Source: JAJZMA01 sp021850405
Lineage (GTDB): Bacteria > Chloroflexota > Dormibacteria > Aeolococcales > Aeolococcaceae
Reading direction: 5' to 3'
DNA: 18,557 nucleotides
Assembly: GCA_027365835.1 (NCBI GenBank)
Contig: DAHXLU010000098.1
Span: 1-18,557 of the forward strand
The notes beneath the pieces were generated by a model. The model ran no database searches and had not been told where the DNA came from. It saw only the letters and a list, made by a program, of their open reading frames with translations. A program made the translations under genes and the position numbers. Below, one piece after another: positions 1 through 8,129 of this stretch (position 1 is its first letter; the number at the start of each line of letters is the position of its first letter).

Positions 1-174
1 GGACATTCAAGAGTGTCTCGGTTTCGGGGGTACCTTCACTTAACTACGACAACGATCGCACGATCCGTGTGCTCAACCCTGTGCTCAGGAAACAGATCCG
101 CCCTGGCCAGGACGCATGCCTTTCCCCAGGGGGAGCAAATCATCCTTACAGGCAGGGGAAAGGACAGGGCCATT
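1..174 (-). other. Region downstream of priA, no recognised gene
   Basis: This stretch follows the priA stop codon and runs to the window edge. On the minus strand an open frame of 45 codons begins with ATG at 173, one nucleotide after the priA TGA, and ends at a TGA near position 36. Its translation (starting MALSFPLPVRM) resembles no family I know, and I see no convincing ribosome-binding site. A perfect 9-bp inverted repeat lies inside it and is listed separately. A further gene could begin close to position 1, but too little sequence is present to tell. Treat the region as intergenic or unassigned. Confidence 0.4.
119..163 (-). repeat. 9-bp inverted repeat behind priA
   Basis: On the plus strand cctttcccc (119-127) is the exact reverse complement of ggggaaagg (155-163), with 27 nt between the arms. 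It begins 12 nt after the priA stop. In the minus-strand RNA it could form a hairpin with a large loop. No T-run follows on the minus strand, so it is not a standard intrinsic terminator. It could affect 3'-end stability or simply be chance. Confidence 0.45.
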
Positions 175-2223
175 TCACATGCCAGGATCTACATCTATGC
201 TCCAGCCATAGGAGAAGGGCAGATGCGGAAAAATCCGCTCGATCTCCTTCCCCCTTATGGTGCATTGCCACTGGTACTGGGCGCGGAGCCTGCTTATAAA
301 TGCAGGACTTGGACCCAGAACTTCAATGCCAGGAAGCTTGCCCGCCACCTCCCGCAAGCCAAGGACCACCTTGGCAACCTGCTCCCTGGCACTTGCTTCG
401 ATAGGATGGGAAAACGTACACACTGCGAGTCTCCCATATGGGGGGAACCCAAGCGCCTTGCGCACCCGGATCTCCTCATGGGCAAATCCGAGGTAATCCT
501 GGGTGACTGCCTTTTCTATGGCGTAGTGCGTAGGGCTGTAGGTCTGCAATATCGCGCGCCCTGGCACATCGCCCCTTCCAGCTCTCCCCGCCACCTGCGT
601 AAGAAGGGAAAAGGTCGTTTCCCCTGCACGATAATCGGGAAACCGCAAGGATGTATCCGCATTGATGATCCCCACCAGTTCAACCCCGGCAATGTCTAAA
701 CCCTTTGCCACCATCTGGGTGCCGATAAGGCAGTCCGCCTCATGCGAACGAAACTGCTCGTACATCCTGAAATAGGAATCACGTCGTACTACCGTGTCGC
801 GGTCCATCCGTATGGTGGAAATTCCGGGAAAGCTGGCATTCAGCTCCTTCTCAATCCGCTCGGTTCCAGCACCAATCCCCTTTATCGCACGGGAGCCGCA
901 CTCTGGGCACACCCCACTGTAGCGCGCTGTGGCTCCACAGTAGTGGCAGGCAAGCTGATCCCGCCGCTCATGGTAGACAAGTGACACACTGCAGTGCTCG
1001 CATGTGCTGGTATAACCGCAGCTGCGGCAAAGTACTATCGGGGACGAACCACGCCGGTTTATGAACAGGATTATCTGGCCGCCACGGCCATGCACCTCTG
1101 CAACAGCCCTGGCAAGGCTAAGGGAAAAGGGACTGAAATTCCCAGCCTTTAGCTCCTCCCGCATGTCGACCACGTCCACAGACGGCAGGGGCCTCCCTCC
1201 GGGCCGGTCTGCCAGTGTAAGAAGCGTGAGGCCCCCGGTATGTGCCCTGTAGTACGTCTCAACGCGAGGCGTTGCGCTCCCAAGAATCAGCGGACACCCC
1301 TGCAGGCGGGAAAGGTGAAGAGCCACATCCACCGCATGGTACCTGGGTATCCGGTCCTGTTTGTATGAAGAGGAGTCCTCCTCGTCCAGAACGATGAGGC
1401 CGAGATCAGGCAGCGGTGCAAAAAGAGCACTGCGGGATCCTACTACCACCCTTGCATCACCACAGGCGATCCGCTCCCACTCATCCTGGCGCTCCCGGTC
1501 CGTTAGCCCAGAATGCAGGATTGCAACCTTGCTCCCCAGGCGCATGACAACCCGCTCGAGCGTCTGCGGAGTGAGCGCAATTTCGGGAACCAGAAAGAGT
1601 GCCTGCCGCCCCTGCTCCAGGGCGTGCGCTATCGCCTGCAGATACACCTCGGTTTTTCCACTTCCCGTGATGCCATGGAGCAGGAAGTGGCTCGCCTTGC
1701 GCTCGTCCATAGCCTTCCGTACGAGGCGCAGTGCAGCCGCCTGCTCCTCTGTTGGCACAAGATCTCCTGCCTGCGCTACGGCTGCGGCCACCATCTCCAG
1801 CACTGCGGACCTGGCGCGCCGCCGGCGCACTCCTGGCCTGCTCTTGCCCCGCATGAGCGGAGGCAACATCAATTTTAGGCACTCCCGCAGGGGAGCCAGA
1901 TATGCGCCAGCTATGTAAAGAGCCAGCTCCACCTGATACGGATAGATTGCAACTGGATCTTCGGGAGCATCCAGCACGGCAGCCAGCTCCTTTACTTCAT
2001 GCATCTCACGTAGCAGTGACCCGAGATCCGCTGGCCCACCAATCCTTACAACGTATCCTGTAGCAGTACGACGGCCAAACGGCACCAAAACCCTGGATCC
2101 TATCCGGATCTCGCCAGCCATACCATCTGGGACCTGATAAAAAAACAGGTCCCGGTTTCCTTCCACCGGAACTTCCGGTACCACCCCAGCAAACAGCATC
2201 CCGGCGGCAGGCCGCTGGCTCAA
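175..2223 (-). CDS. priA: Primosomal protein N' (replication restart helicase PriA)
   Basis: PriA is a 3'-to-5' superfamily 2 helicase that recognises stalled forks and reloads the replisome. At 682 aa it is slightly shorter than the E. coli protein. The order is typical: an N-terminal 3'-DNA-binding domain (about 9-105), Walker A GITGSGKTE (184-192), Walker B box DEED (280-283), and a zinc module with all eight cysteines (399, 402, 408, 411, 426, 429, 439, 442). GTQMVAKGLD (501-510) and QVAGRAGR (543-550) follow. The Walker B box is unusual: PriA proteins normally read DEEH. The longest frame starts with TTG 2 nt after the gmk stop. An ATG at codon 9 (position 2199) matches the usual PriA N-terminus (MLFAGVVPEVP) equally well. 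Neither start has a strong Shine-Dalgarno sequence, so the start is undecided. It is the last gene of the ileS-to-priA block. Confidence 0.96.
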   Translation of the reverse strand: MSQRPAAGMLFAGVVPEVPVEGNRDLFFYQVPDGMAGEIRIGSRVLVPFGRRTATGYVVRIGGPADLGSLLREMHEVKELAAVLDAPEDPVAIYPYQVELALYIAGAYLAPLRECLKLMLPPLMRGKSRPGVRRRRARSAVLEMVAAAVAQAGDLVPTEEQAAALRLVRKAMDERKASHFLLHGITGSGKTEVYLQAIAHALEQGRQALFLVPEIALTPQTLERVVMRLGSKVAILHSGLTDRERQDEWERIACGDARVVVGSRSALFAPLPDLGLIVLDEEDSSSYKQDRIPRYHAVDVALHLSRLQGCPLILGSATPRVETYYRAHTGGLTLLTLADRPGGRPLPSVDVVDMREELKAGNFSPFSLSLARAVAEVHGRGGQIILFINRRGSSPIVLCRSCGYTSTCEHCSVSLVYHERRDQLACHYCGATARYSGVCPECGSRAIKGIGAGTERIEKELNASFPGISTIRMDRDTVVRRDSYFRMYEQFRSHEADCLIGTQMVAKGLDIAGVELVGIINADTSLRFPDYRAGETTFSLLTQVAGRAGRGDVPGRAILQTYSPTHYAIEKAVTQDYLGFAHEEIRVRKALGFPPYGRLAVCTFSHPIEASAREQVAKVVLGLREVAGKLPGIEVLGPSPAFISRLRAQYQWQCTIRGKEIERIFPHLPFSYGWSIDVDPGM

Positions 2224-2225
2224 GA

Positions 2226-2861
2226 TCAGGACGCGCCCACTGGGGAGACAGGTGTTCCGGCAGCCCGAAGCTGCGTAATTATGGAAAGCACCTCGCGTGC
2301 TGCCCTGTGAACATCATCATTGATCACGCGAAAATCGTAGGTATCGGCCTGCGCCATTTCCCCTACGGCATCCCTCTGTCGTCGCTCCAGCTCAGTTGTA
2401 TCCTCAGTGCTACGTTTTTCCAGCCGCTTGCGCAGCTCCTCCCCAGACGGCGGCAGGAGGAAGACTGTCACTGCTCCTTCCACTCTGCGTCTCACCCGGG
2501 CCGCACCCTGCACGTCTATCTTGAGAATTACATCCTCTCCCCTGTCCAGTGCTTCCTGCACCCTGGCAAGCGACGTTCCATAAAGGTTGCCGTGGACCTG
2601 GGCCCACTCCAGAAACTCTCCCTTTGCCGCCATTTTTTCGAATGTTGGTACGTCTACAAACGAATATGAAGCCCCATCGCGCTCCCCGGGGCGCGGGGCC
2701 CTTGTTGTATAGGACACGCTGTAATGCAAGTCAGGAGCAATGGCAAACAGCTCATGCAGGACTGTGTCCTTGCCGACACCACTCGGCCCACTGAGCACTA
2801 TAAGGCGCCCAGGCACAGTCCTGAGCCTGGGCGGATGGGCGCCTGACTGTGCCTGGGTCAT
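2226..2861 (-). CDS. gmk: Guanylate kinase
   Basis: Guanylate kinase phosphorylates GMP/dGMP to GDP/dGDP with ATP in the cytosol. The 211-aa protein has the usual length, with a P-loop GPSGVGKDT at 25-33. The GMP-binding segment follows (SYTTRAPRPGERDGASYSF, about 50-68). Near the C-terminus lies the family's NDD motif (VINDDVHRA). A short extension of about 17 residues precedes the first beta strand. The ATG start overlaps the rluD stop by 4 nt (ATGA), with GGAGG 4 nt upstream, a slightly short spacing. The stop lies 2 nt before the priA TTG. Co-translation with rluD is therefore likely. Nothing is missing from the catalytic core, and the assignment is secure. Confidence 0.97.
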   Translation of the reverse strand: MTQAQSGAHPPRLRTVPGRLIVLSGPSGVGKDTVLHELFAIAPDLHYSVSYTTRAPRPGERDGASYSFVDVPTFEKMAAKGEFLEWAQVHGNLYGTSLARVQEALDRGEDVILKIDVQGAARVRRRVEGAVTVFLLPPSGEELRKRLEKRSTEDTTELERRQRDAVGEMAQADTYDFRVINDDVHRAAREVLSIITQLRAAGTPVSPVGAS

Positions 2862-3748
2862 ACCGCCTCCCCTTGCCGTGCTTTAACGAGTAGATTGACA
2901 AGCTCGTCCGGGACTGTTGCCTCAAGCATACACATCTCCGCAGTGACTGGATGCTTGAGCTCCAATTTTAGCGCATGCAGCGCCAGCCTCCCAATGCCAC
3001 CACGATTGGCAGCACCATAGGTGGTGTCTCCAACCACCGGGTGCCCTATGGCAGACATATGTACGCGGATCTGATGGGTACGTCCAGTATCGAGCCGTGC
3101 CTCAAGGAGCGTTGCTCGCTGGAGTCTCTCCCGCACGTAAATCCAGGTCCTTGCCTCCCGGCCATGTGCACCTACACTCATGCGATGCCGATGGACAGGA
3201 TCACGGCCCACAGGCGCCTCAATGCAAAGGTCCTCATCCAGCCTTCCCTCCACAAGCACCCAGTAGGTCCTGCGTGCAGTATGGGCAGCCAGCTGGGCGG
3301 CCAGCGACGTATACGCCTCAGGGGTACACGAGAACATCACAAGCCCACTGGTATACCGGTCCAGCCGGTGTACGACTCCAGGACGCTCCGGTGCCCCTCC
3401 AGCAAGAGCAACGCCCTGCGCAACAAGCAGCTCGGTAAGAGTGACCCCGGAATGACCTCTTGCAGGGTGCACGACCATCCCGGCTTTCTTGTTGACCACG
3501 ACAAACGAGCTGTCCTGATACACAATCTCAAGCGCAGGCGCATCACCGCCTGGCCCCCCACTCGGGGGCTCAATTCCCTGGGCGATGTGAATGGGGGTGG
3601 CAGGCGCCACCAGCATCGAGCGGGTTGCTGCGACGTGCCCCTCCACACTTACCCTTCCCGCAGCTATCCATCTGGCAGCCTCACTGCGGGATATGCTGGC
3701 TTCCCTGGCGACGGTGACATCGAGGCGGCATAACCCCTCGTCAGCCAT
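2858..3748 (-). CDS. rluD: RluA/RluD-family 23S rRNA pseudouridine synthase
   Basis: This enzyme isomerises uridine to pseudouridine in RNA, most likely helix 69 of 23S rRNA if it is a true RluD. Using the ATG at 3748 gives 296 aa. An S4 RNA-binding domain (about 8-55, with SRSEAARWI) precedes the catalytic domain. The catalytic motif HRLDRYTSGL has its Asp at residue 120. GRTHQIRVHM, which holds the conserved Arg of the RluA family, lies further on. A longer frame reaches a start at 3841, but it would lie deep inside lspA and adds about 31 residues with no family resemblance. The chosen start overlaps the lspA stop by 8 nt and begins just before the S4 domain. RluC or RluB-like specificity cannot be excluded from sequence, so the symbol names the closest family type. 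An adjacent lspA is a common arrangement in Gram-positive bacteria. Confidence 0.92.
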   Translation of the reverse strand: MADEGLCRLDVTVAREASISRSEAARWIAAGRVSVEGHVAATRSMLVAPATPIHIAQGIEPPSGGPGGDAPALEIVYQDSSFVVVNKKAGMVVHPARGHSGVTLTELLVAQGVALAGGAPERPGVVHRLDRYTSGLVMFSCTPEAYTSLAAQLAAHTARRTYWVLVEGRLDEDLCIEAPVGRDPVHRHRMSVGAHGREARTWIYVRERLQRATLLEARLDTGRTHQIRVHMSAIGHPVVGDTTYGAANRGGIGRLALHALKLELKHPVTAEMCMLEATVPDELVNLLVKARQGEAV

Positions 3749-4280
3749 CCTGGGATTGCCCATCCTTCTGCCCGGTTCCAGCTGCCTGAGCCGCATCCTT
3801 CCCCACAATCGCACCATCTGAGAAAAAGAGCAATGCGGCAATTCCGACCGCAGACACAGTTATTGCCGCGTCTGCGAGGTTGAACACAGGCCAGACATGG
3901 ATATAGATGTAGTCCACCACATACCCATACCGTATGCGATCGCTGGCATTGGAGAGAGCACCGCCTACCAGCATTCCCAGAAGCACCTGAATGATCCGGG
4001 AACTCCGATATCTGCTGCCAACAATGAGCACATAGAGTGAAACCAGGATCGCAACAACCAGAAACAGCAGCTGGAACTGTGGAAAGAGCCCGAAGGCAGC
4101 GCCCTGGTTACGTATGTATTCCAGACTGAGTGGCGACGAAGCGGCAACTTCCTGGCCAAGAGCCAGGTGCGAAACCACCAGCTGCTGTACCAGCTGGGCG
4201 ACAAGAAAGACAAAAAGAGCGCATCCGGTCAGTACGAGTACTCTCGATCTGGTGGAGGAGCGCCCTGGTTCAGCGGGCAA
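3741..4280 (-). CDS. lspA: Lipoprotein signal peptidase (signal peptidase II)
   Basis: LspA is an aspartyl protease of the inner membrane that removes signal peptides from diacylglyceryl prolipoproteins. The 179-aa protein shows four hydrophobic segments (about 13-36, 69-87, 96-110, 138-153). The catalytic Asp of SNASDR is D114 and that of FNLAD is D137. The conserved NQGAAFG motif is at 58-64. In the first helix, where the family has a D...K pattern (E. coli IDLGSKYL), this protein reads VAQLVQQL. The conserved Asp and Lys are thus Ala28 and Gln32. The catalytic dyad is intact, so activity is still expected. The only start in frame is a TTG that overlaps the end of ileS by 11 nt. The C-terminal tail (about 155-179) is hydrophilic and runs into the rluD start. 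The ileS-lspA order is widely conserved. Confidence 0.93.
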   Translation of the reverse strand: MPAEPGRSSTRSRVLVLTGCALFVFLVAQLVQQLVVSHLALGQEVAASSPLSLEYIRNQGAAFGLFPQFQLLFLVVAILVSLYVLIVGSRYRSSRIIQVLLGMLVGGALSNASDRIRYGYVVDYIYIHVWPVFNLADAAITVSAVGIAALLFFSDGAIVGKDAAQAAGTGQKDGQSQDG

Positions 4281-7176
4281 TGCCGATCCAGCATCTGCTG
4301 CCGGCGAGCGCGCCCTCCCATTCCCCGAGCACTTCTGCCCTGCCCTCTGTTATCCCATCCGCCAGGGTCTCAGCCTGGAGATGCTCCCGCCTGCTGCTTA
4401 CCGCCCTGCACACCAGCTCTTCCCCTTCAAAATGAATACGGATACGGTCATCCAGTGCCAGATTGGCACCCTTGCGCAGGTCATTTACCTTACGGCTCAT
4501 CTCGCGTACTACCCCCTCAAGGATGAGCTCGTCGGTAAGCTCTGTATCCAGAATGACTGTGGGGCGGTCACTATCCTGCTTGCCATACAGGATCTGCCTT
4601 ACGTTCAGTTCATCTGCCAGAATCTGCTCCAGCTCGCTATCCAGCGGCTCGCCCCCAACAGTAGCGCTGGCAAGGGGCTGTCTAACCTTGATCCTTGCGG
4701 CTTCCCTGGCGGCAAGACCGTCCTCCACAAGATGCCTCACGCGCTCCATGTCGCCGACCAGCTCCGGGTCTCTCGTGGCACCGACTGCCTCTGGGTACTC
4801 AGTCAGGTGGATGGAGACAGGCTGCCCCACCTGGGCAGACCCGGTTTCCAGGCCAGAAAGATTCCGGTACATCCGCTCTGCCAAAAAGGGCATCATCGGT
4901 GCGATGAGCCCCGCCACGCCAAGCAGTGCCTCCTGCAGCGTACTGTAGGCGCACAGCTTGTCCAGATCCGACAGTTCACCCTTCTTGCCCGGATTAGACT
5001 TCCAGAACCGCCTTCGGGAACGACGCACGTACCACTTGGACAGGTCCTCAACAAAAAGCTCGATTGCCCTGCAGGCGTTGGGAGGATCATAGCGGTCCAT
5101 ACAGTCCCTGGCAGTATCTATCGTCTGGGCAAGGCGAGCCAGACACCAGCGATCCAGCGCCGGCCGACGGGCTACAACAGGGGCAGGCTGCCTGGGATCA
5201 AAGCCATCAAGATTGGCATAGGTGACGTGGAAAGAATAGACATTCCATAGGGTAAGCATGAACCGCCGCACAACGTCCTGGATCTGCAGTTTGCCCACCC
5301 TGTAGTCAGAACCAGGGCTGACAGCGCTGTAGAAGTACCAGCGGGTAGCATCGGCGCCAAACTCATCGACAAGAGAGAGCGGGTCGACTGTGTTGTTCCT
5401 GGATTTGGACATCTTCTGGCCCTTCTCGTCCAGTACCAGTCCAAGACAGACAGTATTGCGGTAGGCTGGCTTGTCGAACAGAAGGGTGCTCACTGCAAGC
5501 AGGGAAAAAAACCATCCCCTTGTCTGGTCAATGGCCTCGCAGATAAAATCAGCAGGATGCCTGCTGGCAAACAGCTCCTTGTTCTCAAATGGATAATGGT
5601 GCTGGGCAAAAGGCATTGCACCGCTGTCATACCAGCAGTCGATAACGTCCGGCACCCGCACCATGGTGCCACCGCACTCACAGCCTAGCTCCATGCCATC
5701 AATAAACGGCCGATGAAGATCATCAGCCACGGTGAGGCCAATCTCTTTTGAACTCCCAACACAATGCTGCTTGCCACATGCACCACACTCCCAGATGGGG
5801 AGCGGTGTTCCCCAGTACCGGGTTCTGGAGATATTCCAGTCCACCAGGTTCTCAAGCCAGTCTCCCATCCGGCCGTCACGTATATGTGCCGGGTACCACT
5901 TGACTGCCTTGTTGTTCCGGAGCAGTTTTTCCTTTACAGCGGTGGTCTTTATAAACCAGGATGTCAGGGCAAAATACAAAAGCGGGGACTCGCATCGCCA
6001 GCAAAACGGATACGTATGCCTGACTGTGCCGGCAGCGTAGAGGTTCCCGCTCTCCCGCAGGTCCTTGATGATCTGCTTGTCGGCATCCTTGACAAACTGC
6101 CCACCATAGCGCGTCTGGCCCGCAACAAACCGGCCATCCAGCCCAACCACATGCCGAAGTGCAATGCCCTCACGCTGGCATAGCTCAAGGTCAGCTACCC
6201 CATAGGCGCCTGCAGTATGCACAACTCCAGTACCCTCGCTCATGGTCACCATAGCAGGCGCGGGCAGCACTGCGAAGGCAGGTCCTTCCGGCGGTACGTC
6301 CTCAAACAGGGTCCGGTACTCAAGACGGACAAGCGTACTTCCCTTGAATGTTTCAAGGAGTTCGTAGCCGTCCCTGAGCTCAGAGATCCTGGCCCGGGCC
6401 AGGATCAGTTCATCCCCATCCTGGGCCACACGAACATACTCCTCGTCCGGGTGCACTGCCAGGGCAACATTGCCCGGAAGCGTCCAGGGAGTGGTGGTCC
6501 ATGCCAGAAGATACTGGCGCTTGCGCTCCTTGAGCTCAAACTTGACGTAGACTGACGGGTCTTCGGTGTCATCCCGGTAGCCCAGGCTAAGCTCATGGGA
6601 AGAGAGGGACGTCTGACACCGCGGGCAGTAGGGAACAACCTTGTATCCCTGGTACAGCAGTTTCCTGTCCCAGAGCTGCCTCAGACTCCACCAGACCGAC
6701 TCAATGTAGGTGGAATCGTAGGTACGATATGGATTGTCTGTGTCAAGCCAGAAGCCGATCCTCTCGGTCAGACGCTCCCAGTCCTCAATATACTCGCTGG
6801 CGGACTTGCGGCAGAGGGCATTGAACTTCCCAATTCCATACTCCTCGATCTGCTTTTTGCCGCTCACCTTTATCTTCTTCTCTATCTCCAGCTCAACTGG
6901 CAGCCCATGAGTGTCCCAGCCAGCCTTGCGATCCACCCGGTAGCCCTTCATCTGCATGTAGCGTGGGAAAAGATCCTTATAGGCACGGGCAAGGACATGA
7001 TGGATCCCAGGGCGTCCATTGGCGGTTGGCGGGCCCTCATAAAAGACATACTCTGGCGCACCTTCGCGCGCCGCGAGCCCCTTCTGAAATACCTGCTCGC
7101 TACGCCAGAACTTGATTATCTCCAGTTCACCCTGGGCAAAACTGGCGCGGCTGGCAACAGGGGAAAAACGACTCAT
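4270..7176 (-). CDS. ileS: Isoleucyl-tRNA synthetase, IleRS2-like with a GxHH signature
   Basis: This class I synthetase charges tRNA-Ile and edits valine. Starting at ATG 7176 it is 968 aa; a TTG two codons upstream is also possible. The nucleotide-binding signature, normally HxGH, here reads GIHH (residues 57-60, in TANGRPGIHH). KMSKS is at 588-592. The CP1 editing domain contains WTTTPWTLPGN and a GTGVVHTAGAYGVADL segment that keeps the Asp expected for editing. Two cysteine clusters (CPRC and CGACGKQHC) suggest bound zinc. The overall sequence resembles the IleRS2 (eukaryote-like) clade rather than IleRS1. The start has no strong Shine-Dalgarno sequence. A gap of about 207 nt precedes it and may hold its own promoter. 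Downstream, lspA overlaps its 3' end by 11 nt. Confidence 0.96.
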   Translation of the reverse strand: MSRFSPVASRASFAQGELEIIKFWRSEQVFQKGLAAREGAPEYVFYEGPPTANGRPGIHHVLARAYKDLFPRYMQMKGYRVDRKAGWDTHGLPVELEIEKKIKVSGKKQIEEYGIGKFNALCRKSASEYIEDWERLTERIGFWLDTDNPYRTYDSTYIESVWWSLRQLWDRKLLYQGYKVVPYCPRCQTSLSSHELSLGYRDDTEDPSVYVKFELKERKRQYLLAWTTTPWTLPGNVALAVHPDEEYVRVAQDGDELILARARISELRDGYELLETFKGSTLVRLEYRTLFEDVPPEGPAFAVLPAPAMVTMSEGTGVVHTAGAYGVADLELCQREGIALRHVVGLDGRFVAGQTRYGGQFVKDADKQIIKDLRESGNLYAAGTVRHTYPFCWRCESPLLYFALTSWFIKTTAVKEKLLRNNKAVKWYPAHIRDGRMGDWLENLVDWNISRTRYWGTPLPIWECGACGKQHCVGSSKEIGLTVADDLHRPFIDGMELGCECGGTMVRVPDVIDCWYDSGAMPFAQHHYPFENKELFASRHPADFICEAIDQTRGWFFSLLAVSTLLFDKPAYRNTVCLGLVLDEKGQKMSKSRNNTVDPLSLVDEFGADATRWYFYSAVSPGSDYRVGKLQIQDVVRRFMLTLWNVYSFHVTYANLDGFDPRQPAPVVARRPALDRWCLARLAQTIDTARDCMDRYDPPNACRAIELFVEDLSKWYVRRSRRRFWKSNPGKKGELSDLDKLCAYSTLQEALLGVAGLIAPMMPFLAERMYRNLSGLETGSAQVGQPVSIHLTEYPEAVGATRDPELVGDMERVRHLVEDGLAAREAARIKVRQPLASATVGGEPLDSELEQILADELNVRQILYGKQDSDRPTVILDTELTDELILEGVVREMSRKVNDLRKGANLALDDRIRIHFEGEELVCRAVSSRREHLQAETLADGITEGRAEVLGEWEGALAGSRCWIGIAR

Positions 7177-7221
7177 GCCCAATAGGATAGCGTGCCAGCC
7201 ACCGAGCAGAGAGCCGTACCC

Positions 7222-7239
7222 TCAGGGGAGTGGCCCTGA
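7222..7239 (-). promoter_or_regulatory. Hairpin in the ileS leader
   Basis: The arms tcaggg (7222-7227) and ccctga (7234-7239) are perfect reverse complements around a 6-nt loop, about 46 nt upstream of the ileS ATG. No T-run follows in the direction of transcription, so it is not a terminator. It may shape the ileS leader; a function is not shown. Confidence 0.35.
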
Positions 7240-7265
7240 ACCCGCAGCCACACTCCGCCAAATGG

Positions 7266-7294
7266 ATCAAACAGTCCACTGACAGCTCTCACAA
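7266..7294 (-). promoter_or_regulatory. Candidate sigma-70-type promoter for ileS
   Basis: On the minus strand TTGTGA (7289-7294) and TTTGAT (7266-7271) are 17 nt apart. Each matches four of six consensus positions. Its placement about 90 nt upstream of ileS, in the only sizeable gap before the ileS-to-priA block, makes a promoter reasonable, but the match is modest. Confidence 0.25.
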
Positions 7295-7356
7295 AGGAGA
7301 AAAAACTTACCTGACCACAACTGTCTCCAATGCCGCACATCTGGCAAGCACCGTCA

Positions 7357-7376
7357 GCACCAGGACAGCCTGGTAC
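7357..7376 (-). promoter_or_regulatory. Hairpin behind yggS
   Basis: Immediately after the yggS stop the minus strand can fold ACCAGG-CTGT-CCTGGT (7359-7374), extended by a wobble and a GC pair. No T-run follows directly. It may protect the 3' end of the ftsZ-nrdR-yggS message or act as a weak terminator. Confidence 0.35.
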
Positions 7377-7383
7377 CAGCGGG

Positions 7384-8118
7384 TCAGTGTCTCTCGACGC
7401 CCAGCGCAGTTCCGAGGCGCACCTCTGTTGCACCTTCCTCTACTGCAATCTCAAAATCGGCACTCATCCCCATGCTAAGTACAGGCAGCTCCATGCTGTA
7501 CTCCCTCCTCCACTCGCACGCCAGGGAGAACAGTTGCGCAAAGGAAGGCCTCCTCGCTTCGGGCGAAAGTGCTGGATCTGCGACCATCATGAGCCCATCC
7601 AGATGCGCCGCCTCAATCTCAGAGAGCAGCGAAAGCCACCTTTTTGCCACCTCCGGAGATACTCCACGGCGTGTCTCATCCCCAGTCAGATTCAACTGGA
7701 GCAGGAAGCGCGGGGACAGGGAAAAAGCGCGCGTATGTGAACTGCCTAAGGCGGAAGTTGCCACAGGTGCAACATGGCTGGCCAGATCCATCTGTGCAAG
7801 CAGCCCCGGGCGATCTACCGACTCTATGACATCAAAAAACCTGGATGCAGCCCTTGCCTTGTTCTGCTGCAGGGAGCCGATCATGTGCAGTACCGAATCG
7901 GCTGGCCAGTTCCTCCTGCGTGCAGCCTGCAGGTAGTTCTCGCCAAAGTGACGCTCCCCTGCCCGGTACAGGGACCATACAAAGCTGTCGCTTGCCTGTT
8001 TGGTAACACAGAGCAGCGTTACCTCCTGCCCCAGCCCCCTGCTACTGGCGTTTGCTATCCTTTCCCGTAGTTCGCCAAGTCGGGATGCTAACTCAGCGTC
8101 ACCGGGATGCTGGTCCAA
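7384..8118 (-). CDS. yggS: YggS/PLPBP-family PLP homeostasis protein
   Basis: This single-domain alanine-racemase-fold protein binds pyridoxal 5'-phosphate, has no known catalytic activity, and buffers PLP and amino-acid pools. The 244-aa protein has the likely Schiff-base lysine at K40 (in LLCVTKQ). FGENYLQ is at 58-64 and HMIGSLQQNK at 78-87. The C-terminal phosphate-binding region MGMSADFEIAVEEGATEVRLG is present. The start is a TTG supported by a perfect AGGAGG 5 nt upstream. That sequence overlaps the nrdR stop codon, so nrdR and yggS are probably translationally linked. Proximity to ftsZ matches the broad Gram-positive arrangement in which yggS (ylmE) follows the division genes. A short serine-rich stretch around 118-130 looks like a loop insertion. 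Confidence 0.95.
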   Translation of the reverse strand: MDQHPGDAELASRLGELRERIANASSRGLGQEVTLLCVTKQASDSFVWSLYRAGERHFGENYLQAARRRNWPADSVLHMIGSLQQNKARAASRFFDVIESVDRPGLLAQMDLASHVAPVATSALGSSHTRAFSLSPRFLLQLNLTGDETRRGVSPEVAKRWLSLLSEIEAAHLDGLMMVADPALSPEARRPSFAQLFSLACEWRREYSMELPVLSMGMSADFEIAVEEGATEVRLGTALGVERH

Positions 8119-8123
8119 GGAGT

Positions 8124-8129
8124 CCTCCT
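8124..8129 (-). promoter_or_regulatory. Ribosome-binding site of yggS
   Basis: The minus strand reads AGGAGG, 5 nt before a TTG codon. It is the strongest Shine-Dalgarno match in the window. It decides the TTG start of yggS and overlaps the TAG stop of nrdR. Confidence 0.8.

Larger units (their letters stand above)
7177..7383 (-). other. yggS-ileS intergenic leader
   Basis: This gap of about 207 nt lies between the yggS stop and the ileS start. It holds a hairpin directly behind yggS, a run of six T on the minus strand near 7305-7310, and a candidate promoter. A second hairpin lies nearer to ileS. I found no open frame that looks like a gene. A T-box leader would be plausible before ileS, but I could not identify a convincing T-box sequence. 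Confidence 0.5.

Noticed and set aside
3749..3841. Longer rluD start at 3841
   Set aside because: It would lie about 100 nt inside lspA and add 31 residues with no S4-domain similarity.
7177..7383. T-box riboswitch in front of ileS
   Set aside because: GGCTGGCACGC near the start codon vaguely resembles the T-box core, but the base after TGG would not match the usual A discriminator of tRNA-Ile, and no Stem I or specifier loop could be identified. TGGTACCAGCGGG at 7371 looks closer but is on the wrong strand.
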